64,000 nt of DNA from Porphyra umbilicalis (Eukaryota > Rhodophyta > Bangiophyceae > Bangiales > Bangiaceae): the NCBI GenBank assembly GCA_002049455.2, contig KV918780.1, positions 62,001-126,000 of the forward strand, in the 5' to 3' direction. A program made the position numbers and the translations under genes. Positions within the stretch are counted from its first letter, which is position 1, and every line of letters begins with the position of its first letter. Positions 11,896 through 21,869 of the stretch are shown in pieces. Below the pieces are notes generated by a model. The model was not told the DNA's origin. It did not search any database and saw only the letters and a list, made by a program, of their open reading frames with translations.

Positions 11896-13552
11896 ATGTC
11901 GGACTCCGACGAGGAACACACCATGTTGGCCATTGCCACCGCCTTTGCGAATGATGACGATGACGATGTCTTGGCCGCTGTCCAGGCAGCTCAGCAGGTT
12001 GGCGACTTGCTTGCGCACGCGGATGAGGCGGCAGAGATTAACCCGCGCCCAGGTTCTTATCCTGGAAAGGCCCCTAACAAGAATCGTGGCTTTCTATTGG
12101 GGGAGACAGCTCACCTGCGCGATTACTTTGGTTTGAACGGACAGCCACCCATCTATGACGAAGTTGACTTTGAGCGCCGCTTTCGCGTACCTCGTGTGGT
12201 GTTCGACCGCTTGTATCGTGCTGCGCTATGCGAGCCGTACTTCCAGCAACGTGTGAACGCCACCGGGGAGCCTCAATCGTCGACTTTGGTGAAGGTTTCG
12301 GCGGCATTGAGGGTGCTGGCATACGGCGAGGCCACTGACCGCGTTGATGAGTACGTTCGCTTGTCAGAGTCTACTGTTAACGAGACCGTGCATCGCTTTT
12401 CTCGCTTTGTTATCGATAAGTTCAAGCCTGTGTACCTCCGTCCGCCCACCCGAGCAGATTTACAGCGCGTTATGAAGGCTTACGAGGACGCTGGCTTCCC
12501 GGGGTGCATGGGGTGTGTCGACTGCTCCCACTGGGAGTGGGCAAGCTGTCCAGTCGCCCAGCACGGACAATATCAGGGTAAGTCTGGGAAGCGAACTATT
12601 GTTATGGAAACCGTGGCGGACATGGATCTTTACCTGTGGCACTTTTTTATTGGGATGCCTGGTGCCATGAATGACTTGAACGTGATGGCTTTTTCTCCTC
12701 TTTTTCAGTCTATGATTGCCGGTGCTTTTCCTCCCCCTATCACCTACACAGTTAACGGCGTCGAACGGACGTTACCGTACTTTTTGTGCGACGGCATATA
12801 CCCCGAGCATGCCGTCCTCATGGACACGTCGAAGGGCGACGAGGAAAAGGAGAAATTCTTCGCTTCTCGGCAGGAGGGGCGGCGCAAAGACGCGGAGCGC
12901 GTGTACGCCGTCCTGTACACGGAGTGGCAGATCTTGGCCAGGCCGTCGCACTTCCGGGATGTGGAGACGATGAAGGACGTGGGCACCTGCTGTGCCATTC
13001 TGCACAACATGATCGTTGTCCACCGCCGCAAGGAGCAGCACGCTCAGTCACCAAGTACGTAACAGGAGCTTTTTCATGTCCATTCTGCGTACTCCTTTAC
13101 TTTGATTGCTCCTATCTATATGCCTCGGAGCTCGCTGTTACTGACATCAGGTGCTATTGCCCGAGAACTCGATTGATTTTTGCTCTCCGTCCCACTCTGT
13201 GTGATTCGTTATTCGTTGGACAGAGAGGCGCACGGAGCCATGCCCTCCAGGGTCCATGACAGACACGGGTGGATTCGGGCCTGGAGCTGTCGGCTGGGCC
13301 AGCGCGATGGCCGATGGTGGTGGAGAAATTGTCGAGGGGCAAGATGGGCAGCCTGGTGTCGGTGGTACCGCTGCCGGTGCCGGCGTACTGTTTGGGCACG
13401 GCGCGCCAGACGGGGGAGGGCAAGCCGACCCGCGGGAGGCGCTAGTCCAGCGGCTGCAGGCGGCGCGCGCCCGGGTTACCAGCCGAGCGGAGCACCACCG
13501 CCTGAAGCGGGACCTCATCGAGCACGTTTGGGCGCGTCGACCGGACGCGTAG
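11896..13552 (+). CDS. PIF/Harbinger DDE transposase (two exons)
   Basis: This nuclease would cut and rejoin the element. Exon 1 is 11896-13054 and exon 2 is 13251-13552, giving about 486 residues after splicing. After an acidic N-terminus, a helical DNA-binding region (about residues 75-165) precedes the DDE fold. The first Asp is in MGCVDCSHWEW, the second in GMPGAMNDLNV, and the Glu in KDAERVYAVLYTEW. YFLCDGIYPEHA is also diagnostic of the plant DDE_Tnp4/Plant_tran family. Read without splicing the frame stops at 13062. Joining through the phase-1 intron adds a C-terminal tail (TSRAEHHRLKRDLIEHVW) like that of plant homologues. The start is the first Met of the frame, about 475 bp inside the left end. 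No inactivating change is visible. Confidence 0.9.
13055..13250 (+). other. spliceosomal intron in the Harbinger transposase
   Basis: The donor is GTACGT directly after CCAA, and the acceptor is CCCTCCAG before GGTCC. The length is 196 bp. Exon 1 leaves one base and exon 2 supplies two, restoring an open frame with a family-like C-terminus. Confidence 0.75.
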
Positions 13553-13790
13553 ATGGGGGCCAAAGAGCTGCAAAAAATGCATCAAAGACATCTGTTGCCA
13601 TCCGTCCATGATACAAGTTCGACGAAAAAGCAGAGAGAGAGCAACGACAGAAAACAAGAATCTTCAAGTCACGGCACACAGAGTCAGACGAGGAAAAGAA
13701 AAAACACTAACGGACTCATCGAAAAGAGCGACCACCCACCACCAGCGCCACAAACACAGCGCCGCCCGCCACTCGCGGCGCGAAAACGGA

Positions 13791-14121
13791 GCCGCCCGCC
13801 ACCAGCGGCGCCGCCGCCGACCGGCCGCCAATCTTGGGGCGGCGGCGGCGGCCGACGACGACGACGGCCGCGCGGCGTCCGCCCCCTTGCGGCGGCTGGG
13901 GCGGGCGCAGCCGCCGCGGCCACCGCCGCCATTGCCGCCGCCGCCGCCCCGAGCAACGCCGCCCGCCGCACCCGCACCAGGTCCCCCCCCCCCCCCCCAC
14001 CCCGCCGCACGCGGCCACCGCGGACGCGGCGCCGCCCGCCACCAGCGGCGCCGCCGCCGACCGGCCGCCAATCTTGGGGCGGCGGCGGCGGCCGACGACG
14101 ACGACGGCCGCGCGGCGTCCG
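13791..14121. repeat. 91-bp perfect direct repeat, copies 240 bp apart
   Basis: Bases 13791-13881 and 14031-14121 are identical (both start GCCGCCCGCCACCAGCGGCG). They lie between the convergent 3' ends of the two Harbinger genes. The DNA between the copies is GC-rich with a C run at 13982-13998. The repeat makes long frames open on both strands, but they encode only Arg/Gly/Pro runs and are not taken as genes. Confidence 0.85.
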
Positions 14122-14174
14122 TTCCCCGGCGGCACGGGCGACCGAGGCCGTCGTCGACGCCGGCGCCGGTGGTG

Positions 14175-14255
14175 GGCGGCACTGGCGCCGCGTCGCGGCG
14201 CGGCGCCGGCGGCGAAGCCGTCGGCGCCGCGCCGCGACGCGGCGCCAGTGCCGCC
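14175..14255. repeat. 33-bp perfect inverted repeat, 15-bp loop
   Basis: The arms at 14175-14207 and 14223-14255 are exact reverse complements (the left arm starts GGCGGCACTGGCGCC). They would form a very stable GC-rich hairpin just past the second 91-bp repeat in the noncoding core of the Harbinger element. This might separate the two convergent transcripts or fold as RNA; that is inference. Confidence 0.85.
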
Positions 14256-14505
14256 ACGGCCGGCGGCGGTGGCGGCGTCGGCCGAGGACGCACGGGCCGT
14301 CGGGGCAGCGCCGCGGGGCTGCCGCTCGTGGCTCCTTGCCATCATGCGCTTCCGCCACCGGCACCCGTCCACCCGTGATTGTAGTAGTCGACAGTTGGGT
14401 GGCGCTCGTCCGAGGCTCTCTCTCCGTTTGCGTTGAAAAATGCATGTCCGGGCCGAGACGCCATTTCTGAAAAGTCTTCGTTAACGGTACCGTCGGCAGT
14501 GGAAG

Positions 14506-16239
14506 TCATCGTCCCTGGAGGCCGACGTGACTCTTCCCCCGCGCCGGGGCAGGCGTCAGCACGCGGTGGTGTGATGGGATACAGTCCGCCTCCGTCCGAC
14601 ATGCCGCGACCGGGAGCTGGGCCGGTAGACGAACGACCGACAAGCGGCGCGGAAGCGCCGCCTCCGCCATGAAATGGCACGTCCGCGCCGCGTGCACCAC
14701 CAGCACCTTCACCAACGGAGGTTGCGCCCCCCCCGCGCCCTCCACAACCCCCCCCTCTGCATCCACCACCCCCCCACGGCCTCCACCACTCCCCCCGCGG
14801 CCTGCACCCTCCCCCCTGTGCCCACCACCACTCCCGCCACGCCGTCCACCACCCCCCACTCGCCCACCACCGCTGGAAGGCGAGCCGCGTGCTCCAGCAG
14901 CAGCAAAGGCCGGCAGTCGTGGCCGGCGCTGCAAGCCGTCCTCGTCGGTGGAAGACAAATCATCGTCGCCCCCCGCCCTCCCCGCGGGAGAACGGGCAGC
15001 TGCAGCTGCCATAGCCGCTCGCGCGGCCAGGCGTGCAGCTTTTGCCGTGGTCCGGCGTGCCAAGGCCTCAGCCTCAGCGTCTGCGATTACTTGGACGCGC
15101 CTCGCTTCGGCGGCGTCGCGGGCACGCTCTGCAGCGACCTCTTCCCGCCGAACTCGAGCTTGCTCGTCCTCCTCGTCCATTTCGGCTGCCATCCGAGCCG
15201 CTGTGCGAGCCCGGAACGCCTGCGCGGCTGGCGTGCCGCGCATCGCCGCCGAATTGAAGAACACGGCCCGCTCCATATTCTTGAGGGTTTCTGCTTTGCG
15301 AACCGAAGATTCGGTCAGCTCTTTAACCCGCTTGTTCATGGCGGCGGTCGCGGCCAGCAGCCCGGCCTGGTCCTTAGTACGCTTAGACCCCATTGGCTGC
15401 ACTGCAGGCTGGCCATCTGCGCGGGATGATGACGAACCACCCCGCCTCGACCCGACCCCGGCCGGGGCCGCCGAAGTGGACCCACCGCCCGCACCAGCCG
15501 CGACTGCCACGCCGGAAACCTCGTCCTCCATCTCCAGGCCAACGATCACAGCCGGAGGCGACAGTGAGGAGCCAGAGGAGGGGATAGGGAACGTGTCCGA
15601 GAAGCGGGGGTATTCACGCAGGAGTTCCCAAGATGAAAGAAAGCGAAAGACACCACAGGACCCGGGAATGTCAGCTTTGTAATCATCTCGCTTGTTGAAT
15701 GCCGCAATGGCCATATCAGTGAGGTCCTTGGTGGTCATCCCAGTGTGGGGCGATCGAGTTATTGAAGCGAGGCAGGCGCTCAGGCGCGTGCAGTCAGGCG
15801 CGATATGGTCAAGCCAGCGCGTACGCACGGCGGCAACACTGCGCGCTTCCCAGTATCTCGGATCGTTCATTGTCTCAGGGTAGTTAGTTCGCTCCGCCAG
15901 CATATCGATGCGAATGCCCTCGAAAAACTGAGCCGACTTCAAGCTCGTCCCAACGTCGGCCCTGTTAGACCTCGCAATCCACCCCTTGGTGATCCCCAGC
16001 TCCTCCCCCTCAGTCCACTGGCAACCCTTGACCATCTCGGCTGGGGGGACACGGCGGAGACGGTGTTGAGTCCAGACGCTAGCGCGCCGGTACGCGTCAC
16101 TGCGATGAAGATGGGCGCGACGACGACAGTCGACAACGCGGGGATGCGACCACGACGGCCAACGGATGCATGGCATAGAGGAGGATGCACGATTGAACAG
16201 CGATCGATCAACATCAGATTCTAAGGAGTTTCTGACCAC
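14506..16239 (-). CDS. Harbinger-associated SANT/Myb-like DNA-binding protein
   Basis: This is the second protein of autonomous PIF/Harbinger elements, which in plants binds the element ends and helps the transposase reach the nucleus. The frame has 577 residues; conserved sequence starts at the Met at 16035, which may be the true start (509 residues). The SANT/trihelix part begins KGCQWTEGEELGITKGWIA and includes the spaced Trp residues and VRTRWLDHI. FRFLSSWELLREYPRF matches the conserved block after the SANT domain. A basic GSKRTKDQ segment then leads into a long charged helix rich in Ala, Glu and Arg, similar to the NAM-associated C-terminal domain. The Gly/Arg-rich tail is not conserved-looking. 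An AG before 16035 could be a splice acceptor, so a 5' exon is possible. Confidence 0.8.
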   Translation of the reverse strand: MVRNSLESDVDRSLFNRASSSMPCIRWPSWSHPRVVDCRRRAHLHRSDAYRRASVWTQHRLRRVPPAEMVKGCQWTEGEELGITKGWIARSNRADVGTSLKSAQFFEGIRIDMLAERTNYPETMNDPRYWEARSVAAVRTRWLDHIAPDCTRLSACLASITRSPHTGMTTKDLTDMAIAAFNKRDDYKADIPGSCGVFRFLSSWELLREYPRFSDTFPIPSSGSSLSPPAVIVGLEMEDEVSGVAVAAGAGGGSTSAAPAGVGSRRGGSSSSRADGQPAVQPMGSKRTKDQAGLLAATAAMNKRVKELTESSVRKAETLKNMERAVFFNSAAMRGTPAAQAFRARTAARMAAEMDEEDEQARVRREEVAAERARDAAEARRVQVIADAEAEALARRTTAKAARLAARAAMAAAAARSPAGRAGGDDDLSSTDEDGLQRRPRLPAFAAAGARGSPSSGGGRVGGGGRRGGSGGGHRGEGAGRGGSGGGRGGVVDAEGGVVEGAGGAQPPLVKVLVVHAARTCHFMAEAALPRRLSVVRLPAQLPVAACRTEADCIPSHHRVLTPAPARGKSHVGLQGR

Positions 16240-16403
16240 TGATAATTATTGCTGGTATTTATTGCCGATCGATCGCGATCGATCAACGCTCTACGAATCA
16301 AGGGAGATACTCCCGATACTGTCTGCACGCCACGGGTCACGCAGACCATTGGCGTACGTGTTCCGAACAGGGAACCAGGGGTTGGCCAAACGACTCGGGG
16401 CGT

Positions 16404-16425
16404 CTCCAAACAGGCCTGTTTGGAG
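16404..16425. repeat. 22-bp perfect palindrome near the right end of the Harbinger element
   Basis: The sequence CTCCAAACAGG plus its exact inverse. The CTCCAA and GTTTGG words recur in the hairpin at 16574-16631 and in the terminal repeat, which suggests subterminal binding sites. Confidence 0.75.
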
Positions 16426-16573
16426 TGGCGCTGCCGTTCAAGCTCCAAAAGAAGGGCGATCCCGCGAGACGACCACGAGATGCACTAAGGGATTAGAAAA
16501 TGTGAACAGGTCTATTTATGGGTCGTCACAGCCCCGTCACACCCTAGTTTTGGAGCGGATCCCAGCCACCAGT

Positions 16574-16631
16574 GCTCCAACCGTCCAAACGGCCAAACGG
16601 TGCCACGTTTGGCTGTTTGGACGGTTGGAGC
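16574..16631. repeat. subterminal hairpin, 25-bp arms, overlapping the right TIR
   Basis: The arms at 16574-16598 (GCTCCAACCGTCC...) and 16607-16631 match at 24 of 25 positions, with an 8-base loop. The inner arm runs into the terminal inverted repeat, so the right end of the element carries its TIR motif twice in opposite orientation. The left end has only a weaker GGCTCTCC/GGCAGAGCC pair. Confidence 0.8.
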
Positions 16632-16648
16632 CATTGGTGGAGACGCTC
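16618..16648 (-). repeat. right terminal inverted repeat of the Harbinger element
   Basis: The inverse of 11390-11420 at 28 of 31 positions, followed by TCA (16649-16651), the target duplication. Confidence 0.9.
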
Positions 16649-16651
16649 TCA

Positions 16652-17097
16652 TGATGCTTCATCCGCCGCCACCCCACGGCGAGGCGAGGATCTTCATAGG
16701 CTGACACGCGCAGCGGCGGTTCTAGAGCCGCGGCCCCCCCGCCCGGCCGCTCGCAGCGACGGAGGCCTGTCTGGAGCATCCACAATGAGACGCGGCACGT
16801 CAGGTGGTGGGGTGTCCTCGTGCGCAGCGCAGCCGGCGGGGGCGTCAGTGTCGACACGAGGTCGTCGGTCGGCGTCGACCAGCCGACCGACGACGGAGCC
16901 CTCCCCGCAGTTTGACCCCCGATCCGCCCACTTAACCGCCACTCTCGTCCTGCCGCCTGTCTGTTCCTTGCTGTTCTTACTACGCTACCCGTGTTCCTGC
17001 TGGCTCTTGATCCCCCCCCCCCTTCCCCCTCCCCCCCCTTCCCCCTCCCCCCCCTTCTGCTGCCCCCTCAAAATGGGCAGGGCCAACGATCGTCTGC
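16652..17097. other. intergenic, pyrimidine-rich
   Basis: No gene is recognised. A C/T-rich tract of repeated CCCCCTT blocks lies at about 17005-17070. Confidence 0.5.
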
Positions 17098-18106
17098 TTT
17101 AGAGGAATGTCTCATCGAGGCCCATCAAGCCCCATCGGCCATCGAGATGGGGTTTCGATGGGCGGTTTTGACCCCATCGAGCAGGCCCATCGACAGCCAC
17201 TGTCGATGGGGATTGGGTCCTCGAGGGAGGCAACTGCTCGATGAGCTCGAAGTCACAGGTTACATCCAACCAACGTTCCTGACACGAGATAGTAATCGCG
17301 AGCACGCTTTATTCAAGATATCATTGGGCCAGCACATCACGAAAACCTCGAAAGTGACACATCACGAAGCTGCCGCCGCGCCTTTTCTTAAAGCCAACCA
17401 ATGGCATACGTTCGATGGATTACGTCTCGTACGCCACATTAAGCGTGATGGACTTGAAAGGAAGAGGCGCAGATCGAACGAGATCGTGCAACTCTCGGGT
17501 AAATTCAGCTGGTACTTGAAAAACCCGTCGTCGTGGCGACCGCCTCGATATGTCGTCTTCTTCGTGGGGACACACAACCACCACGTTCCGACTTGAGCTC
17601 CAAAGGCGGTGGATATCCGTACCCGCGGAACGCAGTCGGGCCTGAATCGTTGAACATGCGACTCTGGCAGTGAAAAAAACCCGTCCCTCGCACAGTCATT
17701 CTCAAGCTGGTCAATCTACCATTTCTGCTCGGATCACCGGCGGCGAAGCACCCAGCGATCCGGTCGACCTCGCTTCATCAGGAGACGGAAGCGCAAGTGA
17801 CGGCCGCAACAGCGACGAACGAGACGGTGCTTCCACGGCGATTTGATAGTATTTAAGATAGATTTTATGTACTGGCTATTGAGTAACCGTTGGAGAGGTT
17901 AACCACCCCGTGCCAGTAGACAGTTAGTCTGGCAAGTCACACGATTCTCCCGAGATGTGTGCCCTGTGCAAGCCTCCTTTTCGATGGGAAGCAAGGTCAT
18001 CGAGGGCCGCGCTCATCGAGATCCGCATCAAGACTGTATCGAGAACCCCTTTCGATGGGGTGTTCGGGCCCCATCGAAACCTGACCTCGGTGGGGCATTC
18101 ATCTAA
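17098..18106. mobile_element. non-autonomous inverted-repeat element with CATCGA subterminal motifs
   Basis: The left end TTTAGAGGAATGTCTCATCG (17098) and the inverse of the right end (TTTAGATGAATGCCCCACCG, ending at 18106) form imperfect terminal inverted repeats. The hexamer CATCGA or its inverse TCGATG occurs about 13 times, 12 of them in the outer 160 bp at either end. Many are extended to CCCCATCGA. The interior has no transposase and no gene of substance. Clustered short motifs near both ends resemble the subterminal binding sites of hAT-type elements, but I could not see a clear 8-bp target duplication, so the superfamily is open. Confidence 0.65.
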
Positions 18107-19185
18107 ACACGACGATGGTGTCGCCGCCGTTGCTGCGCGTGGCGGCCGTCCACCACGCCTTCCCAGAGGGGGGTGTTGCCAAGGTCAATGACCCTTGTCT
18201 CCGCGAGCCCACCGCCGCCGTCCGCCACGCACCCGCGTGGCGGAACCCTACGCGACTGGCGACGGACGGCCAGCTAACCGCCGGCCGGCCGCCGGCGAGA
18301 CCGGCTAATCGCCGAAGCCGCCGCGACGGGTGCGGTAGCGGCAGCGTCGGCGCCACCGCTGGACGCCACAGCCCCCCAGGGCTCTCGAGAGCGACGGCGC
18401 CGCCGCCGCCCCGCCCGCCCGCCCGGCCGCCCGACCGCGACGGCGTTGCGTGTGAGGGCGAGGTGCCTCGGCGACGGTACTCGGCGCCCAGCCCGCCGCT
18501 TTCCGCCGCCCGTGGCCACTGCAGTTGCCGAGCGGGCACCGCGTCGGCCGCGTGAGCGCGTCGTGCACCCACGCTCCAATCGCCCCTCGGAACAACAGAT
18601 CGACCGGGCCGATCCATAAAGAGCACATCGCGCGACCCGCGTGGCGCTACTGACGCGCACGGGCGCCGACGTGACGTCAGCGCCCCAACGCACCTCCCTC
18701 CCCCAGCGCGCCGCTCGGCGTGGCGGCGCTGCGGTGTGCCCGCATCCCCCCCCCCCCTCCGGTCTGCACCAAGAACCGCGGGCGGTGTGGCTTCCACGGG
18801 TGTGTCCGCCTGTGGCGTCTGCGCCGCTCTCGACCGCCCGACGACGAGCACTGTTGCCCCGTTCCGCGAGTCGTGGCGCCGGAGAACTGGTTGGCGGTGC
18901 GTTGCGGGGGGAGGCGGCTGCAAACTCTGTCCCCACGCGCACCCCGCCCCAAGACTGTGCTGCACCGCCCGTGGCGGCGACGGGCGTGGGACTGACGCGC
19001 CAGAGAGGGGCGCAGGGGGGGTGCGGGGGGATGGCGTCCGCCACCAAGGCAGTGCGAAAACGTTTCGCGGCGGAGCGCGCGCCTAGGGACGGCACCGGAC
19101 GAGACGGTGGCCGCCTCGACGGCAACCGTGACGGCAGCCGCAGTTGGCCCTGCTAGCATTCTGAGCGGCACGTACCACGGTCGCC
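18107..19185. other. intergenic between the CATCGA element and the protease gene
   Basis: Frames are open on both strands (for example 18115-18555 + and 18099-18965 -), but the sequences are Arg/Pro/Ala-rich and without domain features. They are taken as composition artefacts. The right part should hold the protease promoter. Confidence 0.4.
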
Positions 19186-21869
19186 ATGAGCCGCCACGCA
19201 CGACGGTGGGGGACGATGGCCGCCGCCGTCGTGGCGGTCGTGGTGGCAACCATCGAGGCGGCCTGGTCGGTGGCCGACACTGCGCCGACCGCTGCACCAT
19301 GGGCGGTGAGTGATCGGAGAGGCGCCCCCTCCGCCCCCCCCACCCCCACCCCCCCCTCTCGTTGACGCTGGCCACGACGGCGCGCATCGAAACCAAAGAG
19401 GTGCACATGTGTTCCTCTCCCGTCATTGCCGCCACGGCCACGTGCCCCTGTTACTTTAGCCTCGTGCTCGTCGCTGACGCCCCCGGCGCTGTCTTCACCG
19501 CCACCCTCCGCCCGACGGCTGCGTCGGCGGCGGCGCAACGGTGGTCGGCGGCGGACCGGGCGGTGCTCGCCGCCGCGTCCATCCCAAGGACGGCCGCCGC
19601 CACAGACTACCATGTGCCCGGCGCGGGACCCAACGGCTCCATCGCCATCCTGTACATGGTGTACGGGGTGCGACAAACGCTCAACGTGGTCGGCGAAGTG
19701 GAGTTGCTCGTTGACGGCGCGCCGGGCGCGGGCGCGCGGCCGCGGTGGGGCGGCCCGGGCGCGGTCGAGCGGGGGCGCCGGTCGGATCCGTCGTGCCCGC
19801 TCGCCGCCGTGTGGGTCCTTGAGGCCGTCGAGCCGGCGTGCGTGGCGCGGGACATTGGGGTGGGGGGGGACGGGCGGGCGCTGCGAGCGGTGGCCCGGCT
19901 CGAGGGGGGGGGGGAATCGCCGCCGGCCATCTGGGCACGCTCCTGCGAGCCGATGGGTGGTCACCGCCACATCCACAGGGGCCCCTGGTCGGGGGCACCC
20001 TCCCATGGACGCGGGGCATGCCAGCGTCTCGCCGCCGCGACCCCCACCAACCTCCCTCCGTCTGGCCCATCAGCCGTTTCGTCACGGCAACCCCGCCCCC
20101 CATCCCCCCTCACAGGCAAGATGCCGCCCTCCCCCCCCCACCGCCCGCATCGTCGGCGGCGTGCCGCTGACCGACGACCTAGCGGCCGCCTTTGTCGTCC
20201 GCGTCAGCTCCGAACATAGCATGTGCAGCGGCGCGCTCGTGTCCCCCCGCCACGTAATCACCGCCGCCCACTGCAACCTCTGGCCGGGGGATACGGTCGA
20301 ATTGCTCCGCCACCCGCCAGACGCGGAGGTGTTGACCGTCATTGCCACGGCGGTGCACCCGCGGTGGGAGCCGGCGAAGCTCGCGCACGACTTGGCCGTC
20401 TTAACGCTCGACGCCGATGCGCCCGGCTACTACAGCGGCCGCCAGACCGCGGGCCGCGGCGGCGGTGGCGGCGACAACGGTGGCGGCGGACGCGGCAACG
20501 GCGACCGCACCCCCCCCGCGGTCGTCAACCACGACCCGGCGGTACCGGCGGTCGGCTCGGGCGTCCGCGCCGCCGGTTTCGGCATCACCTCCCCCGCGTG
20601 GACGCGGCCGATCGCGCCCACCGCCGCCGACGACGCACGCACCGTCGACGTGCAGGTGGTGCCCGACGAGCCGTGTACGGTCGCGTTTGCCGCAGGCGAA
20701 AAGGAGGACAAGGCGCTCCTGTGGCGCGGCCCGCCCCTCGCGACGCTCCTCCACCCACGCATGCACGTGTGTGCGGGGGTGGCGGCGGGCGGCTGCGACG
20801 CGTGTCAGGGCGACAGCGGCGGGCCCCTGTACCAGTCGGCGCTCCTGCCCCGCGTGCGCGGCAGCGGCGACGGCAACGACACGGGGCGCGTCGGCAACGA
20901 CGCGCCCGTCTTCACGTACGTGCTCGTTGGGTTGACGAGCTTCTCCCCGGGCTGCGCCACCCCCGACGTGCCGACCGCCTACACGCGCCTCTCGTCATAC
21001 GCGGGGTGGATTGACAGCGTCGTTGGGGCGGGCACGGGGCCCGTGCGCGCCGACGGCGGCCGCGTTGGGGGGCCGGACGACCCCGCCACGTACGACTGGG
21101 CGCCCCCGCTACGCGTCAGCGCGCCGGCCGCGACGGCAGCGGCGGGAGGGGGGAGGGTGAGGCGGGGGCGAGACGACGGCGGGAAGCCCCGGGGGGGGGG
21201 GGGAGCGCCGGCGACGGTGGGGGCGGCGGCGCCGAGCGTGGCGCGGCCGCGGAGGGGCCATTGGGGGAGGAAGCGGCCGCCGCGGCGGGCGACGGGGCGG
21301 CCGGCGGGACGGGCGGCTGGGAGGGTGGCGCGGATGGCCGGGAGGACGGGGCGGATGATCGGGGGGATGGGCCAGCGGTGAGCGGCAACGAGGACGGGGT
21401 GGGTGGCGGAAAGGGTGGCGGCGCGGATGGCGGGGCGAATGGCGGGGCGGACAGCGAGGCGGATGGCGGGGCGGACAGCGAGGCAGATGGCGGGGCGGAC
21501 AGCGAGGCAGATGGCGGGGCGGACAGCGAGGCAGATGGCGGGGCGGACAGCGAGGCAGATGGCGGGGCGGACGCGCCTGGCGCGGCGGCGGCGGCGGCGG
21601 CGGGGGGAGGGGCCGCCGGCGACGGAGACGGCGGCGACGGGGGCCTATCGACGGGCGCCGCGGTGGGGATTGGCGTCGCCGCCTGTGCCGCCGCGGCCGT
21701 GGCGGTGGCGGCGGCGGCGGCGGGCGTCTACTATGGGCGGGCGCGGCGGGCGCCGCCGCCGTCGTCACCGCCGCCGCCGCCGCCGCCACCGGCCGCGGCC
21801 GGCGCGGCAACGGCGCCGGCCGCCGGGGGGGCACCCAGCGCGACGGCGGTCGACGTGGGGGCGGCCTAG
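19186..21869 (+). CDS. secreted or membrane-anchored trypsin-like serine protease (composite model)
   Basis: The Met at 19186 begins a signal peptide (basic MSRHARR, then a VVAVVVATIEAAW core). Exon 1 ends at 19305 before a GTGAGT donor. A domain of unknown type follows (about 19401-19890). The protease has the activation site ARIVGG near 20149. His is in TAAHC, Asp in HDLAVL, and Ser in CDACQGDSGGP, where the Asp six residues before Ser predicts cutting after Arg or Lys. Then come an acidic Gly/Ala linker, five GGADSEAD repeats, a hydrophobic helix (GAAVGIGVAACAAAAVAV), YYGRARR and a Pro/Ala tail: type I membrane topology. The frame changes between N-terminal domain and protease (G run near 19905, or an intron ending at 20115) and again at a G run at about 21191-21202. 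Exon limits are uncertain. Confidence 0.7.
21441..21571 (+). repeat. 24-bp tandem repeat, five copies plus a partial one
   Basis: The unit GGCGGGGCGGACAGCGAGGC(AGAT) starts at 21441, 21465, 21489, 21513, 21537 and 21561. It encodes the eight-residue acidic repeat GGADSEAD in the stalk between the protease domain and the membrane helix. Near-identical copies point to recent expansion. Confidence 0.9.

Larger units (their letters stand above)
11390..16648. mobile_element. complete PIF/Harbinger DNA transposon, 5,259 bp
   Basis: The element starts with GAGCATCTCCACCAATGG at 11390 and ends with the inverted copy finishing at 16648. The 31-bp terminal inverted repeats (11390-11420 and 16618-16648) match at 28 of 31 positions. 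TCA directly flanks both ends (11387-11389 and 16649-16651), a 3-bp target duplication as expected for this superfamily, although TWA is more usual. Inside are the two genes typical of autonomous plant-type elements: a DDE transposase on + and a SANT/Myb-like DNA-binding protein on -, arranged convergently. The noncoding core between them holds a 91-bp direct repeat and a 33-bp inverted repeat; palindromes lie near the right end. Both genes look intact, so the copy may be recent. Confidence 0.9.

Noticed and set aside
13553-14470. 305-codon + frame (and overlapping minus frames) in the Harbinger core
   Set aside because: It consists of Arg/Pro/Gly runs created by the 91-bp direct repeat and is open in several frames at once.
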